Positions 27,679 through 36,357 of a DNA stretch of 64,000 nucleotides are shown one piece after another. The translations under genes and the position numbers were made by a program. The stretch is from contig CALEDT010000039.1 in assembly GCA_937949525.1 (NCBI GenBank), forward strand, positions 43,764-107,763, written 5' to 3'. The notes under the pieces are model-generated. The model saw nothing but the letters and a program-made list of their open reading frames with translations, was not told the DNA's origin and ran no database searches. Position 1 is the stretch's first letter. Each line of letters begins with the position of its first letter. The stretch comes from an uncultured Burkholderiales bacterium. Its GTDB lineage: Bacteria; Pseudomonadota; Gammaproteobacteria; Burkholderiales; Thiobacillaceae.

Positions 27679-28896
27679 ATGGCGCAGGGCGTGGCAACCG
27701 CCAAACAGATCCCCTTCCTGTGGGAAGGCACCGACAGGGCGGGCAAGAAGGTCAAGGGGGAAATGCTGGCCCCGGGCGAGGCCTTCGTGCGTCAGGCCCT
27801 GCGGCGCCAGGGCATCAGCGTGACCAAGGTCAACCGGCAGAGCCTGCTGTCGCGGGGACGAACCATCACCGAGAAGGATATCGCGCTGTTCACGCGCCAG
27901 CTCGCCACCATGCTGAAGTCCGGCGTGCCGCTGCTGCAGGCGTTCGACATCTCCGCGCGCAGCCATGCCAACCCGTCGTTGCAGCGTCTGCTGGGCGAGA
28001 TCAAGGCCGATGTCGAGACCGGTTCCAGCATGAGCGTGGCGTTCCGCAAGCACCCGCAGTATTTCGACGGCCTCTACTGCAACCTGGTGCACGCAGGCGA
28101 GCAGGCCGGCATTCTGGACACCGTACTGGACCGCATCGCCTCGTACAAGGAGAAAATGCTGGCGATCAAGGGCAAGATCAAATCCGCGCTGTTCTACCCG
28201 GTGATCGTGCTGGTGGTGGCGTTCGTGATCACCGCCGGCATCATGCTGTTCGTGATCCCGGCCTTCAAGGATCTCTATGGTCAGTCCGGGCAGAACCTGC
28301 CCGCCCTCACGGCGCTGGTCATGACCATCTCCGACGCGTTCGTCGAGTACTGGTACATCATCTTCGGCATCATCGGCATCAGCGTGTTCGCGTTCACACG
28401 CGCCATGAAGACGTCACCCAAGTTCCGCGCCACCATGGACGTACTGATCCTGAAGTTTCCGGTGTTCGGTCCACTGGTCGAAAAGGCCACAGTGGCGCGC
28501 TGGGCGCGTACGTTCTCGTCCATGTTCTCGGCGGGCGTGCCCATGGTCGAGGCGCTGGACTCCGTCGCCGGCGCGTCCGGCAATCATGTGTTCCAGGAAG
28601 CCACGCTCAAGATCAAGAATGAAGTCGCGGCGGGTTCCAGCCTGGCCGTATGTCTGCAAAACGCCGCGGTGTTTCCCAACATGCTGATCCAGATGGTGGC
28701 CATCGGCGAGGAATCCGGCTCGCTCGATTCCATGCTGACCAAGGTGGCCGACTACTACGAGCGCGAGGTGGACGACGCCGTCGCCGGCATCTCCAGCCTG
28801 ATGGAACCGTTCATCATGGTGATCCTCGGCGTGCTGATCGGCGGCATCGTCATCGCCATGTATCTGCCCATCTTCAAGATGGGCTCCGTGATGTAG
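27679..28896 (+). CDS. pilC: Type IV pilus inner-membrane platform protein PilC
   Basis: 405-aa polytopic protein with two T2SSF domains (about 68-190 and 270-395), each beginning with the F-T-R-Q-L-A-T-M-L-K-S-G-V type motif (FTRQLATMLKSGVPLLQA; ARTFSSMFSAGVPMVEA) and with TM segments near 170-190, 220-240 and 375-400. It connects PilB/PilT rotation to pilin insertion. It starts 23 bp after pilB. Length is typical (about 405). Confidence 0.97.
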   Translation: MAQGVATAKQIPFLWEGTDRAGKKVKGEMLAPGEAFVRQALRRQGISVTKVNRQSLLSRGRTITEKDIALFTRQLATMLKSGVPLLQAFDISARSHANPSLQRLLGEIKADVETGSSMSVAFRKHPQYFDGLYCNLVHAGEQAGILDTVLDRIASYKEKMLAIKGKIKSALFYPVIVLVVAFVITAGIMLFVIPAFKDLYGQSGQNLPALTALVMTISDAFVEYWYIIFGIIGISVFAFTRAMKTSPKFRATMDVLILKFPVFGPLVEKATVARWARTFSSMFSAGVPMVEALDSVAGASGNHVFQEATLKIKNEVAAGSSLAVCLQNAAVFPNMLIQMVAIGEESGSLDSMLTKVADYYEREVDDAVAGISSLMEPFIMVILGVLIGGIVIAMYLPIFKMGSVM

Positions 28897-28908
28897 CCCG
28901 GCGACCGA

Positions 28909-29769
28909 TTGCGCGTCGTGCTGGAGGCATTCGCCCATACGCCGGGTCTGTTCACGACCGTGGCACTGCTGTTGGGCCTGATGGTCGGCAGCTTCCTCAA
29001 CGTGGTCATCCACCGTTTGCCGCGCATGCTAGAGCGGGAATGGCGCGAGCAGTGCGCCCTGCTCACCGGCGCCGCCATGCCCGAGCCAGCGCCGCGTTAC
29101 GATCTGGTCGTTCCCCGTTCGGCCTGCCCCGCCTGCGGCCACGCCATCCGCTGGTACGAAAACATTCCCGTGCTGAGCTGGCTGGCATTGCGTGCACGCT
29201 GCTCCGCCTGCGGCGCGCCGATCGCACTGCGCTACCCGTTGGTCGAGGCGGTCACCGGCGCACTCTTCGCCTTCGCCGCCTGGCACTGGGGTTACGGCGC
29301 ACAAGCAGTGGCCGCATGGATCCTGTTGGCGGCCCTGTTGGCGCTGGCCGTGATCGACATCGACACGCAACTGCTGCCGGACGACATCACGCTGCCGCTG
29401 CTGTGGCTCGGCCTGCTGGTGAATCTGACGGGCCTGTTCTGCACACTGGAAGAGGCGGTCATCGGCGCGGCGGCGGGTTATCTTTCGCTGTGGCTGGTCT
29501 ATCACCTGTTCAAGCGACTCACCGGCAAGGAAGGCATGGGCTACGGCGATTTCAAGCTGCTGGCGGCACTAGGCGCCTGGCTGGGCTGGAAGCTGTTGCT
29601 GCCCATCGTGCTCGCCGCCAGCCTGGCCGGTGCGGTGGTTGGGCTGCTGCTGATCGTCGCGCGTCGTCACGACGGCGCCCGACCGCTGCCGTTCGGCCCG
29701 TGGCTCGCCCTGGCCGGTGCCGCGGCGCTGTTCTGGGGTGAAACCGTGGTCGAGTTCTGGCTGGCTTGA
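28909..29769 (+). CDS. pilD: Prepilin leader peptidase / N-methyltransferase PilD
   Basis: 286-aa bifunctional aspartic peptidase that cleaves and N-methylates type IV prepilins and type II pseudopilins. N-terminal TM with LMVGSFLNVVIHRLPRM, zinc-binding Cys pairs at 73/76 and 98/101 (CPAC, CSAC), and active-site Asp motifs in AVIDIDTQLLPDD and GMGYGDFK. The initiation codon is TTG at 28909 or GTG at 28918; neither has a strong Shine-Dalgarno, and TTG was kept because homologues have about 10 residues before the first TM. 12 bp after pilC. Confidence 0.94.
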   Translation: MRVVLEAFAHTPGLFTTVALLLGLMVGSFLNVVIHRLPRMLEREWREQCALLTGAAMPEPAPRYDLVVPRSACPACGHAIRWYENIPVLSWLALRARCSACGAPIALRYPLVEAVTGALFAFAAWHWGYGAQAVAAWILLAALLALAVIDIDTQLLPDDITLPLLWLGLLVNLTGLFCTLEEAVIGAAAGYLSLWLVYHLFKRLTGKEGMGYGDFKLLAALGAWLGWKLLLPIVLAASLAGAVVGLLLIVARRHDGARPLPFGPWLALAGAAALFWGETVVEFWLA

Positions 29770-30434
29770 CCGCGCTGCACACCCGCCCCTACTGCGTCGG
29801 CCTGACCGGCGGCGTCGGCTGCGGCAAGAGCACGGTCGCCGCGCTGTTCGCGCGCCTGGGCGTGGCGATCATCGATACCGATGACATCGCGCGCGAACTG
29901 ACTGCCAGCGGGGGCGCCGCACTGCCCGCCATCGTCGCCGAGTTCGGTGAACAGATGCTGGACGCGACCGGCGCGCTGGATCGCAGCGCCATGCGCGCGC
30001 GGGTATTCGCCGATGCCGATGCCCGGCGTCGATTGCAGGACATCCTGCACCCGGCGATCCGCGAACTCGCCACGCAACGGCTGCGCGCAGCGGGCCATGC
30101 GCCCTACGTCATGCTGGTCGTGCCGCTGCTGGTCGAGAACCTGCCGGCCTATCGAACCTTGTTGGACCGCATCCTCGTGGTCGATTGCGCGCCGGCGCAG
30201 CAACTGGCGCGCACCGCCGCCCGCCCGGGCGTCGGCGAGGCGCAGGCGCAGGCGATCATCGCTGCACAGGCGGACCCGGCGGTGCGACGGGCCGTCGCCG
30301 ACGACATCATCGACAACCGCAGGCGCGCCGAGGATCTGGACACCCGCGTGACCGAACTCGATCGGCTGTATCGGCAACTCGCCCGCGGGCACGGGCGCAT
30401 TACCCCGGAAACCGCAGGTGGGCGCTCCCAATGA
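29766..30434 (+). CDS. coaE: Dephospho-CoA kinase
   Basis: 222-aa P-loop kinase catalysing the last step of coenzyme A synthesis (3'-phosphorylation of dephospho-CoA). The P-loop GGVGCGKST is at 15-23, VAIIDTDDIARELT is the CoA-binding aspartate region, and VMLVVPLLVENLP is the LID-proximal signature. The TTG start at 29766 overlaps the pilD stop (TTGA), the same arrangement of pilD-coaE seen in pseudomonads and relatives; no ATG/GTG alternative precedes the P-loop. Confidence 0.93.
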   Translation: MTALHTRPYCVGLTGGVGCGKSTVAALFARLGVAIIDTDDIARELTASGGAALPAIVAEFGEQMLDATGALDRSAMRARVFADADARRRLQDILHPAIRELATQRLRAAGHAPYVMLVVPLLVENLPAYRTLLDRILVVDCAPAQQLARTAARPGVGEAQAQAIIAAQADPAVRRAVADDIIDNRRRAEDLDTRVTELDRLYRQLARGHGRITPETAGGRSQ

Positions 30435-30504
30435 GGTGAAGGATTTGCGCCTTCGGTTGCCCCCCGGCGATCGATGCGCTACCGGGCGCGTGCAAGGGCG
30501 GTTT

Positions 30505-30556
30505 CCAGAATATTTCTGGCCGGCTCCCGCCAGCACGTTGCACGATCACCGTGCAA
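30505..30556. promoter_or_regulatory. Two palindromes upstream of zapD (possible operators)
   Basis: CCAGAA-TAT-TTCTGG (30505-30519) and TTGCACG-ATCAC-CGTGCAA (30538-30556) are perfect inverted repeats in the 190-bp gap between coaE and zapD. The second overlaps a TTGCAC that could serve as a -35 element. No known regulator is recognised from the sequence. Confidence 0.4.
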
Positions 30557-30624
30557 TCCTGCAAAATCCCCGGCCAATCAAATGTTTGCGCCGCATTGCT
30601 GATCCAACCTGTCGAACCGGCATC

Positions 30625-31374
30625 GTGACCGTCTATGAATTTCCCCTCAATGAGCGCGTGCGGACCTGGCTGCGCCTGGAGGATCTGTTCGACAAGGCCC
30701 TGTTCTTCCTGCGCGCAGGCGATCCGCGTTCGCACCACGCCGCCCTGCTCGGCATCTTCGAGATCGTCGACGTCGTTGCGCGCGCCGAGCTGAAGAGCGA
30801 ACTGATCCAGGAACTGGAGCGGCAGAAGGTCAGCCTCGACGTATTGCGCAGCAATCCGGCCGTCGATGCGGCGCGGCTGGGCAAGGTGCTGGGCGAGATC
30901 GCCGCCGCGCTCGCCGACCTGCACGGCATGAGCGGCAAGATGGGACAGCATGTGCGCGACAACGAATGGCTGGCCGGCATCAAGGGACGCGCCGGCATCC
31001 CCGGCGGCACGTGCAGTTTCGATCTGCCGGTGTACCACTTCTGGCTGATGCAACCGGCGGCGCGCCGCAACGCCGACCTGATGCAGTGGCTGGGCCCGCT
31101 GCTGCCGCTGCACGGCGCGGTGGCGATCGTGCTGCGCATCCTGCGCGAAAGCGGCCACGTCAGCCGCCACGTCGCGCAGCAGGGCCAGTTCCAGTTGATG
31201 CTGGGCGGTCGCACCGCGCACCTGCTGCGCGTCGCGCTGGATGCGCCCTGCGCGCCCGAAGTGAGCGCCAACAAATACGCATTGAACATCCGCCTGTTGT
31301 CGCCGGACACGGCGCAGAAGCCGAAACTGTGCGACCGGGAGGTCGTGTTCGACCTGACCTTCTGCAACCTGTAG
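30625..31374 (+). CDS. zapD: Cell division protein ZapD (Z-ring bundling, DUF1342)
   Basis: 249-aa cytosolic protein that binds the FtsZ C-terminal tail and bundles protofilaments at the Z ring. It aligns from VTVYEFPLNERVRTWLRLE with a GTG start at 30625. The body has GIFEIVDVVARAELKSELIQ, GIPGGTCSFDLPVYHFWL and the terminal LLSPDTAQKPKLCDREVVFDLTFCNL, spread over an alpha-helical and a beta domain. The coaE-zapD order is conserved in Gammaproteobacteria (yacF). The longer open frame upstream has no homology. Confidence 0.93.
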   Translation: MTVYEFPLNERVRTWLRLEDLFDKALFFLRAGDPRSHHAALLGIFEIVDVVARAELKSELIQELERQKVSLDVLRSNPAVDAARLGKVLGEIAAALADLHGMSGKMGQHVRDNEWLAGIKGRAGIPGGTCSFDLPVYHFWLMQPAARRNADLMQWLGPLLPLHGAVAIVLRILRESGHVSRHVAQQGQFQLMLGGRTAHLLRVALDAPCAPEVSANKYALNIRLLSPDTAQKPKLCDREVVFDLTFCNL

Positions 31375-31398
31375 TTGCTCCGCCACGCCGGCGTCGCC

Positions 31399-31511
31399 GT
31401 TCAACCTGAAAACCGCAGTCGAACGCGACCGAGTGGCGAAGGCGAAAACGCCTCTTCCATAGCGGTCTCACAAGGGCAAAGCAGCGGTCAGCTGCGGTTT
31501 TCAGGTTGAAC
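31399..31511. repeat. MITE-like repeat, short copy (113 bp) with perfect 20-bp terminal inverted repeats
   Basis: GTTCAACCTGAAAACCGCAG at 31399-31418 is perfectly inverted at 31492-31511. The interior matches the long copy at 1133-1376 in the opposite orientation (71 bp with about nine mismatches at one end, about 36 bp with three mismatches at the other), and the central 134 bp of that copy are missing. It lies between the convergent zapD and UPF0016 genes, and its right end contains the UPF0016 stop codon. Confidence 0.8.
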
Positions 31512-32094
31512 CCAAGGTCAGCGCCTGTGCGCCGATCCCGGCCAGGATCGACACACCCAGGGCGGCGAAGATCAGCGCCGCAACCGCGTGCACGACGCGG
31601 ATCGGTAGTTTGTTCGCTGCCACGTCGCCGAGCAGCACGGCGGGGACGTTGGCGATCAGCATGCCCAGCGTGGTGCCGATGACGACGGCGGCGAGCACGT
31701 CGAAGCGCGCGGCCAGCGCGACCGTGGCGATCTGCGTCTTGTCACCCATCTCGGCGAGGAAAAAGGCGATGAAGGTCACGCCGAACACGCCGAAGCGCAA
31801 ACCGGCCGGTGCCGCGTCGACCTCGTCCAGTTTGTCCGGGATGAGAATCCAGACCGCCATGGCGATGAAGGACAGGCCAAGGATCCAGCGCAGCAGGTCC
31901 GGGCCGAGCATGGCACCGACCCACGCGCCGACGGCACCGGCCAATGCGTGGTTGAGCAGCGTGGCAACGACGATGCCGAGAATGATCGGCCAAGGCCGCT
32001 TGTAACGTGCCGCCAGCAGCAGGGACAGCAACTGGGTCTTGTCGCCGATTTCGGCCAGGGCGACGACGCCCGTCGAGACGAGGAAGGCTTCCAA
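31501..32094 (-). CDS. UPF0016/GDT1 family transporter, probable Mn2+ exporter
   Basis: 197-aa inner-membrane protein with six predicted TM segments and two copies of the family signature E-x-G-D-K-T, at 15-20 (EIGDKT) and 115-120 (EMGDKT). Members of this TMEM165/Gdt1 family export Mn2+ (or Ca2+); the upstream yybP-ykoY manganese riboswitch strongly favours Mn2+. The TTG start at 32094 has GGAG 7 nt upstream. The last codons and stop (GGT TCA ACC TGA) lie in the terminal inverted repeat of the repeat element, so the native C terminus may have been altered by it. Confidence 0.88.
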   Translation of the reverse strand: MEAFLVSTGVVALAEIGDKTQLLSLLLAARYKRPWPIILGIVVATLLNHALAGAVGAWVGAMLGPDLLRWILGLSFIAMAVWILIPDKLDEVDAAPAGLRFGVFGVTFIAFFLAEMGDKTQIATVALAARFDVLAAVVIGTTLGMLIANVPAVLLGDVAANKLPIRVVHAVAALIFAALGVSILAGIGAQALTLGST

Positions 32095-32156
32095 TGTGAT
32101 GCTCCGGGGCCGGCCGCTGAACCATTGACCATGCGCTCCCCGGCCCAAACGGAGGC

Positions 32157-32272
32157 GACATGGTCAAAGGTCTTGCCAGATCCGGGAACCGCCTGCGCCA
32201 TGCCGTGAGGCAAGTGTGTTGACGCAGGCCCCTTCGCGCCAAGGCTGCGGAGGGCGGCTACTCCCCAATGAC
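32157..32272 (-). ncRNA. yybP-ykoY (manganese-sensing) riboswitch
   Basis: On the minus strand the leader has the family's hallmark 5' box ATTGGGGAGTAGCC (32269-32256) and the 3' box GCAAGACCTTTGACC, with intervening helices (about 90 nt). A GC-rich potential hairpin (GGGCCGG...CCGGCCC) precedes the CGGAG ribosome-binding site about 10 nt before the UPF0016 TTG start, a plausible expression platform. In this class Mn2+ binding turns gene expression on. TAGACT at 32280-32285 on the minus strand could be the promoter -10. Boundaries are approximate. Confidence 0.8.
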
Positions 32273-32451
32273 GGCGGCGAGTCTAGCGCATGGCCGGTCG
32301 GCGCGCTGCGTTGGCGACCGCGCTGGGCGACATGTATCGCGCAGGCGTTGCGGATTCGCCTTCGGCCCACAGGCCCGCCGAATGAGCGAGCCCGCGCTCA
32401 CCCACGACATGACGCGTCGCCGGTAGCCGCCCGCGCGGCGCCCGGCCACGC

Positions 32452-33276
32452 TCAATGGCGGTCCCGCTCGCGGGTGTGCTGGAACACCTTGATGGCGGAA
32501 ACCAGCAGGATGATGCCCAGCCCGGTCAACAGCCAGGACGAGGGAATCCGCCCCAGCATCAGACCGCCCACACCGGCGCCGACGATGGAACCGGCCGCCA
32601 TCCAGATCAGCAACGGCCGCTCGTGGCCCAGCACGGCAAAGGCGTTGGATTCCCGATAGCGTGCGAAGCCGACGATCATCGTGGGCAGGCTGATCATCAG
32701 CGACAGGCTGCCGGCCAGCTTGATGTCGAGGCCGTAGAGCAGGACCAGGGTGGGAATCAGTAGCTCGCCGCCGGCCACGCCCAGCAGTGCGGCCACCATG
32801 CCGATGAACAGCCCCGCCGCAAGGCCGGCCGCCCAGCGCAGGGCCGGATCGGCGACCAGCGGCGCGCCGCCGTCGTGACCGCCCAGCCAGGCCTCGGCCA
32901 GGATCACCAGCGCCAGCATCACCAAGAGCACCAGGATCACCCGGTCCAGCATCCGGCGCGACAAGCGCAAGGCATGCCCCGCCGCCCACCAGGCGCCGAC
33001 GAGGCTGCCGGCCAGCAGGTTGACGGCAATGTCCACCTGCGCCCAGACCTCGGCGAAGGGAATGGCATCGCCGCGAAACAGCAGCGCGAAGGCCACCACC
33101 ACCAGGCTCATGGCCTTGTTGAGGATGACCGCTTCCAACGTGGGTAGCTTGAAGCGTCCCACCAGCACCGGCAGGCGGAATTCCGCCCCACCCAGGCCGA
33201 TGAGGCCACCCAGGCTACCGATGACCGCGCCCCAGCCGAAGCCGGCGGCGCTGCGCGCGTGGGGTGGATGATGCAT
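32452..33276 (-). CDS. TSUP-family permease (TauE/SafE sulfite-exporter type)
   Basis: 274-aa inner-membrane protein with about eight TM segments in two repeats: IGSLGGLIGLGGAEFRLPVL near the N terminus and its counterpart GMVAALLGVAGGELLIPTLV near residue 160, the Gly-rich hallmark of TSUP transporters. Substrates in the family include sulfite, sulfoacetate and other organosulfur anions; none can be chosen here. Start ATG at 33276; monocistronic on the minus strand, upstream (in transcription) of the riboswitch-controlled gene. Confidence 0.85.
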   Translation of the reverse strand: MHHPPHARSAAGFGWGAVIGSLGGLIGLGGAEFRLPVLVGRFKLPTLEAVILNKAMSLVVVAFALLFRGDAIPFAEVWAQVDIAVNLLAGSLVGAWWAAGHALRLSRRMLDRVILVLLVMLALVILAEAWLGGHDGGAPLVADPALRWAAGLAAGLFIGMVAALLGVAGGELLIPTLVLLYGLDIKLAGSLSLMISLPTMIVGFARYRESNAFAVLGHERPLLIWMAAGSIVGAGVGGLMLGRIPSSWLLTGLGIILLVSAIKVFQHTRERDRH

Positions 33277-33477
33277 GGCCTGCTTTCCTGTCGCGGTGAT
33301 CGAATGGACATTAGGCTAGCAGGAACTCGACCACACGATCGAGCGCTGACGGACGTGTGCCAGCAATATCACGGTGTGGGGTACCGAATCGGGACGCACC
33401 CGTGCCCGGGTTCATCGAGCATGCGCACACTTCCCCCTAACCGCCCGGCGCGTCACGATACACACGCGATGGACCGT

Positions 33478-34305
33478 TCAGTCCTGAGCGCCACCGACGA
33501 TCCCGACGGGCAGCGAAGCCGGCTTCTCCCAGGCCACGAAGGCCCAGCGGAAAGGCGCGCCGCCGCGCCGACCCCTTGCCGGGTCGGCGTCGTACCAGGC
33601 TCTGAGGCGCATGCGTTGTTCGTCCGTGAGCTCGCCGACGGAGAACGCCACCTTGCGCGCGAATTCGTCGAAGTTCTCCGCGCCGGCCAGGCGGTTGTCG
33701 TTGTCGATGTAGTCTAGGCGCGGCTGCCGGCCCATGCGGTGGAGCAGGTTGATGACGTAGATGTAATCCGGCAGCGCCGGTCGGGCGCGGCCCAGCAGTT
33801 CGGCCACCTCGGCGTCGATGAAGCGGCCGCCCACCAGGCTGGTGAGATAGGCGCGCCGTTTCGTCTTGGCGTCCAGTTTGGCGAGCGCGTCGGCCATGTC
33901 CATCACGCGGGTGGAGCGGGAGGCGGTGACCACGTCGCACACCGGCACATCGCTCCAGTCGTCCTCCCAGGCCAGGCGGATCGGCGTGATGTTGGTGAGT
34001 CCCAACGTCGCGGCGTTCCTCATCAGCACGTCAAGCATACCCCGGCTGTAATCCAGCGCGTAGACGTGCCTCAGGCGCGGCGCCAGGGCCAGCGCGATCG
34101 CGCCGGTGCCGCAGCCCACGTCGAGCAGGGTGTCGCAGCCCGAAAGGTTCATGCGTGCGGTGAAGTCGCGCACGTAGGCGCCGTCGCCGAGGTTCGCCAT
34201 TTCCTCGGCCCGGGCGTCCCATGCCTCGGGCGGTTTTTCGCGACCGCCGGCCGCACGCATGTGGTCGCGGTAGAGCTGGCCGAAATCGATGTCGTGGATG
34301 GTCAT
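33478..34305 (-). CDS. Class I SAM-dependent methyltransferase linked to the molybdate operon
   Basis: 275-aa cytosolic methyltransferase. Motif I LLDVGCGTGAIALALAP (about 59-75), acidic loop ALDYSRGMLDVL, and a core motif region WSDVPVCDVVTASRS. C-terminal part has FDEFARKVAFSVGELTDEQ. GAGGAG lies 7 nt before the ATG at 34305. It lies 188 bp behind modC in the same direction and could be the fourth gene of the mod transcript. The acceptor substrate is unknown. Confidence 0.85.
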   Translation of the reverse strand: MTIHDIDFGQLYRDHMRAAGGREKPPEAWDARAEEMANLGDGAYVRDFTARMNLSGCDTLLDVGCGTGAIALALAPRLRHVYALDYSRGMLDVLMRNAATLGLTNITPIRLAWEDDWSDVPVCDVVTASRSTRVMDMADALAKLDAKTKRRAYLTSLVGGRFIDAEVAELLGRARPALPDYIYVINLLHRMGRQPRLDYIDNDNRLAGAENFDEFARKVAFSVGELTDEQRMRLRAWYDADPARGRRGGAPFRWAFVAWEKPASLPVGIVGGAQD

Positions 34306-34493
34306 GCACACACTCCTCGAGGATTGGCGACACCGGAAGGGCCGGTCCCGGGTGTAACTGCGCACGTGGTCGGGCAGCCAGCGCGGTGGGGGCGGCCGAG
34401 TCGGGCAGCCGGTTTGAAGCACCAGGCAGCCATCCGGCGCCCGTCAGCGATCATCGGCGGCACCTTGGCCCGCGATGGCGAGGACGCCACGGT

Positions 34494-35573
34494 TCATGAT
34501 GCCTTGACCCAGAACATCTCCGTCTCGGGCAGGGCGACCGTGACCCCGGCTTGTCCGTCCTCCAGGCGAAAGCGATGCAGCGTGCGCCAGCCGGCGGTCA
34601 ACTCGACGACCGGACCGCCCGGCGTCGTTTCCAGATGCATCACCGCCTCGGCGCCCAGGTCGATGATCCTGGCTTTGCCGCTCACCACCCGTTCACCCTC
34701 GCGCGGCGGGTGTTCCGCGTCGCGCAGTGCGACATCCTCCGGTCGCAGGCCGACCAGGATGGGCGTGCCCGCGGGCGCCTCGCCGGATAGTCGGAAGGTC
34801 ACGCCCAGGCTGGGACAGTCGGCGATGATCCGGCCCTCCGCGCAGGCGGTGATGGTGGCGGGAAACAGGTTCTTCAGCCCCAGGAAGCGGGCCACGGCGA
34901 AGCTGGCCGGATGGCGGAAGATGGTTCGTTTGTCGCCGCTCTGCTCCTGTCTGCCTTCGATCAGCACGGTGATGTCGTCGGCCAGGAAAAAAGCTTCGGT
35001 CAGGTCGTGGGTGACCAGCATCACCGTCAACCCACGCTCCCGTTGCAGGTCCTTGACCAGCCACCACAGTTCCCGGCGCAGGCTTTCGTTGAGCGCCGTG
35101 AAGGGTTCGTCCAGCAGCACCAGACGCGGGTTGGCAGCCAGCGCCCGCACCAGGGCCACGCGCTGACGCTCGCCGCCGGAGAGGGTGGCGATGCTGCGAT
35201 CCAATAGCGCGCCGATGCCGGTGATCTCCACCAGGCGATCCAACAGGGGGCGATATTCGGGCTCCGGCACGCGGCGGGCGCGAGCGCTGTAGAGCACGTT
35301 GTCGCGCACCGACAGATGCGGGAACAGGCCCAACTGCTGGGGCACGTAGCCGAGACGCCGGCGCTCTACCGGAAGCGTCGTGATGTCCTCATTGGCCAGC
35401 CGCACCCGGCCCGCAGCCACCTCCAGGGTACCCAGGACCGCATGGAGCAGTGTGCTCTTGCCCGAGCCCGAGGGGCCCAGCACGGCATGGCATTCCCCTT
35501 CGCCCACCAGCAGCGACACACCTTCCAGCCGGAAGCCGCCAGCTCGGGCGATCAGGCCGTCGATCTCAAGCAT
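34494..35573 (-). CDS. modC: Molybdate (or tungstate) ABC transporter ATP-binding protein
   Basis: 359-aa ATPase. Walker [11 protein letters not shown]-loop VPQQLGLFPHLSV, signature LSGGERQR, Walker B LVLLDEPF, switch His in LVTHDLTEAF. The C-terminal third (about 230-359) holds an MOP/TOBE-like regulatory domain with LVGLRPEDVALRDAE. Start ATG overlaps the modB stop by 8 nt. Third gene of modABC. Oxyanion specificity is inferred from the modA/modE neighbours. Confidence 0.9.
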   Translation of the reverse strand: MLEIDGLIARAGGFRLEGVSLLVGEGECHAVLGPSGSGKSTLLHAVLGTLEVAAGRVRLANEDITTLPVERRRLGYVPQQLGLFPHLSVRDNVLYSARARRVPEPEYRPLLDRLVEITGIGALLDRSIATLSGGERQRVALVRALAANPRLVLLDEPFTALNESLRRELWWLVKDLQRERGLTVMLVTHDLTEAFFLADDITVLIEGRQEQSGDKRTIFRHPASFAVARFLGLKNLFPATITACAEGRIIADCPSLGVTFRLSGEAPAGTPILVGLRPEDVALRDAEHPPREGERVVSGKARIIDLGAEAVMHLETTPGGPVVELTAGWRTLHRFRLEDGQAGVTVALPETEMFWVKAS

Positions 35574-36357
35574 GCACGGCCCTCCCGAGGATGCGGCGGG
35601 CGGTAAACAGGGCGGTCAGGCCGATGGTCACCAAGACCAGGATCAGCGCCACCGTACCCTCGATGTCGGCGGAGGAAAGCTTCATGAAGATGGCGATGGG
35701 CAGGGTCTCGGTGCGCATGGCCATGGAGCCCGCCACCATCAGGGTGGCGCCGAACTCGCCCAGCGCCTTGGCCCAGGTGAGGATAAAGGCGGCGATCAGC
35801 CCGCTCTTCGCCAGCGGCAGGGTAACGGTGAAGAAACCATGGCGGGGGCTGGCGCCCAGGGTGCGGGCGACGGTCTCCAGTTCCACCGGCACCTCGTCGA
35901 AGGCGGCTTTGAGCATGCGCACCGCGAGGCCCAGGACGGTGACGAACTGGGCCAGCACGATACCCGCGAAGCCGAACACGAAGTAGACGATGTTTTCCTG
36001 GATCCACGCCCCCAGTGGATTGTTGAAGAAGATCAGGATGATGGCCCCCAGCGCCGCTGGCGAGACGATGATGGGGAATTCCAGCACCGTCTCTGCCGCC
36101 TCGCGGCCGGGAAAGCGATAGCGCGACAGGGCATAGGCGGCGGGAATGGCCAGCAGCAACGCCAGCACGGTGGCCAGCGTGGCCGCCATGAGGGAAAGCT
36201 TGACCGAGAACACCGTGCGCTCCGATAACAACGTTTGCTTGAGCGTGGCCGGATCCAGAAACCAAAACAGGGAAACGATCAGGCCGACATACAGGGCCAG
36301 CACCATGAGTGCCGCCACGATGCTGGCCCGCAAGCCCTTGGCACAGCATCCCCTCAC
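35566..36357 (-). CDS. modB: Molybdate ABC transporter permease
   Basis: 263-aa inner-membrane permease with about six TM segments and the BPD permease EAA-type loop (LETVARTLGASPRHGFFTVTLP; conserved E-x-A-x-x-L-G). PIIVSPAALGAIILIFF and WAKALGEFGATLMVAG are typical of ModB/CysT relatives. A GTG at 36357 overlaps the modA stop (GTGA), with AAGAAGG upstream. It couples periplasmic ModA to ATPase ModC. Confidence 0.92.
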   Translation of the reverse strand: MRGCCAKGLRASIVAALMVLALYVGLIVSLFWFLDPATLKQTLLSERTVFSVKLSLMAATLATVLALLLAIPAAYALSRYRFPGREAAETVLEFPIIVSPAALGAIILIFFNNPLGAWIQENIVYFVFGFAGIVLAQFVTVLGLAVRMLKAAFDEVPVELETVARTLGASPRHGFFTVTLPLAKSGLIAAFILTWAKALGEFGATLMVAGSMAMRTETLPIAIFMKLSSADIEGTVALILVLVTIGLTALFTARRILGRAVHA

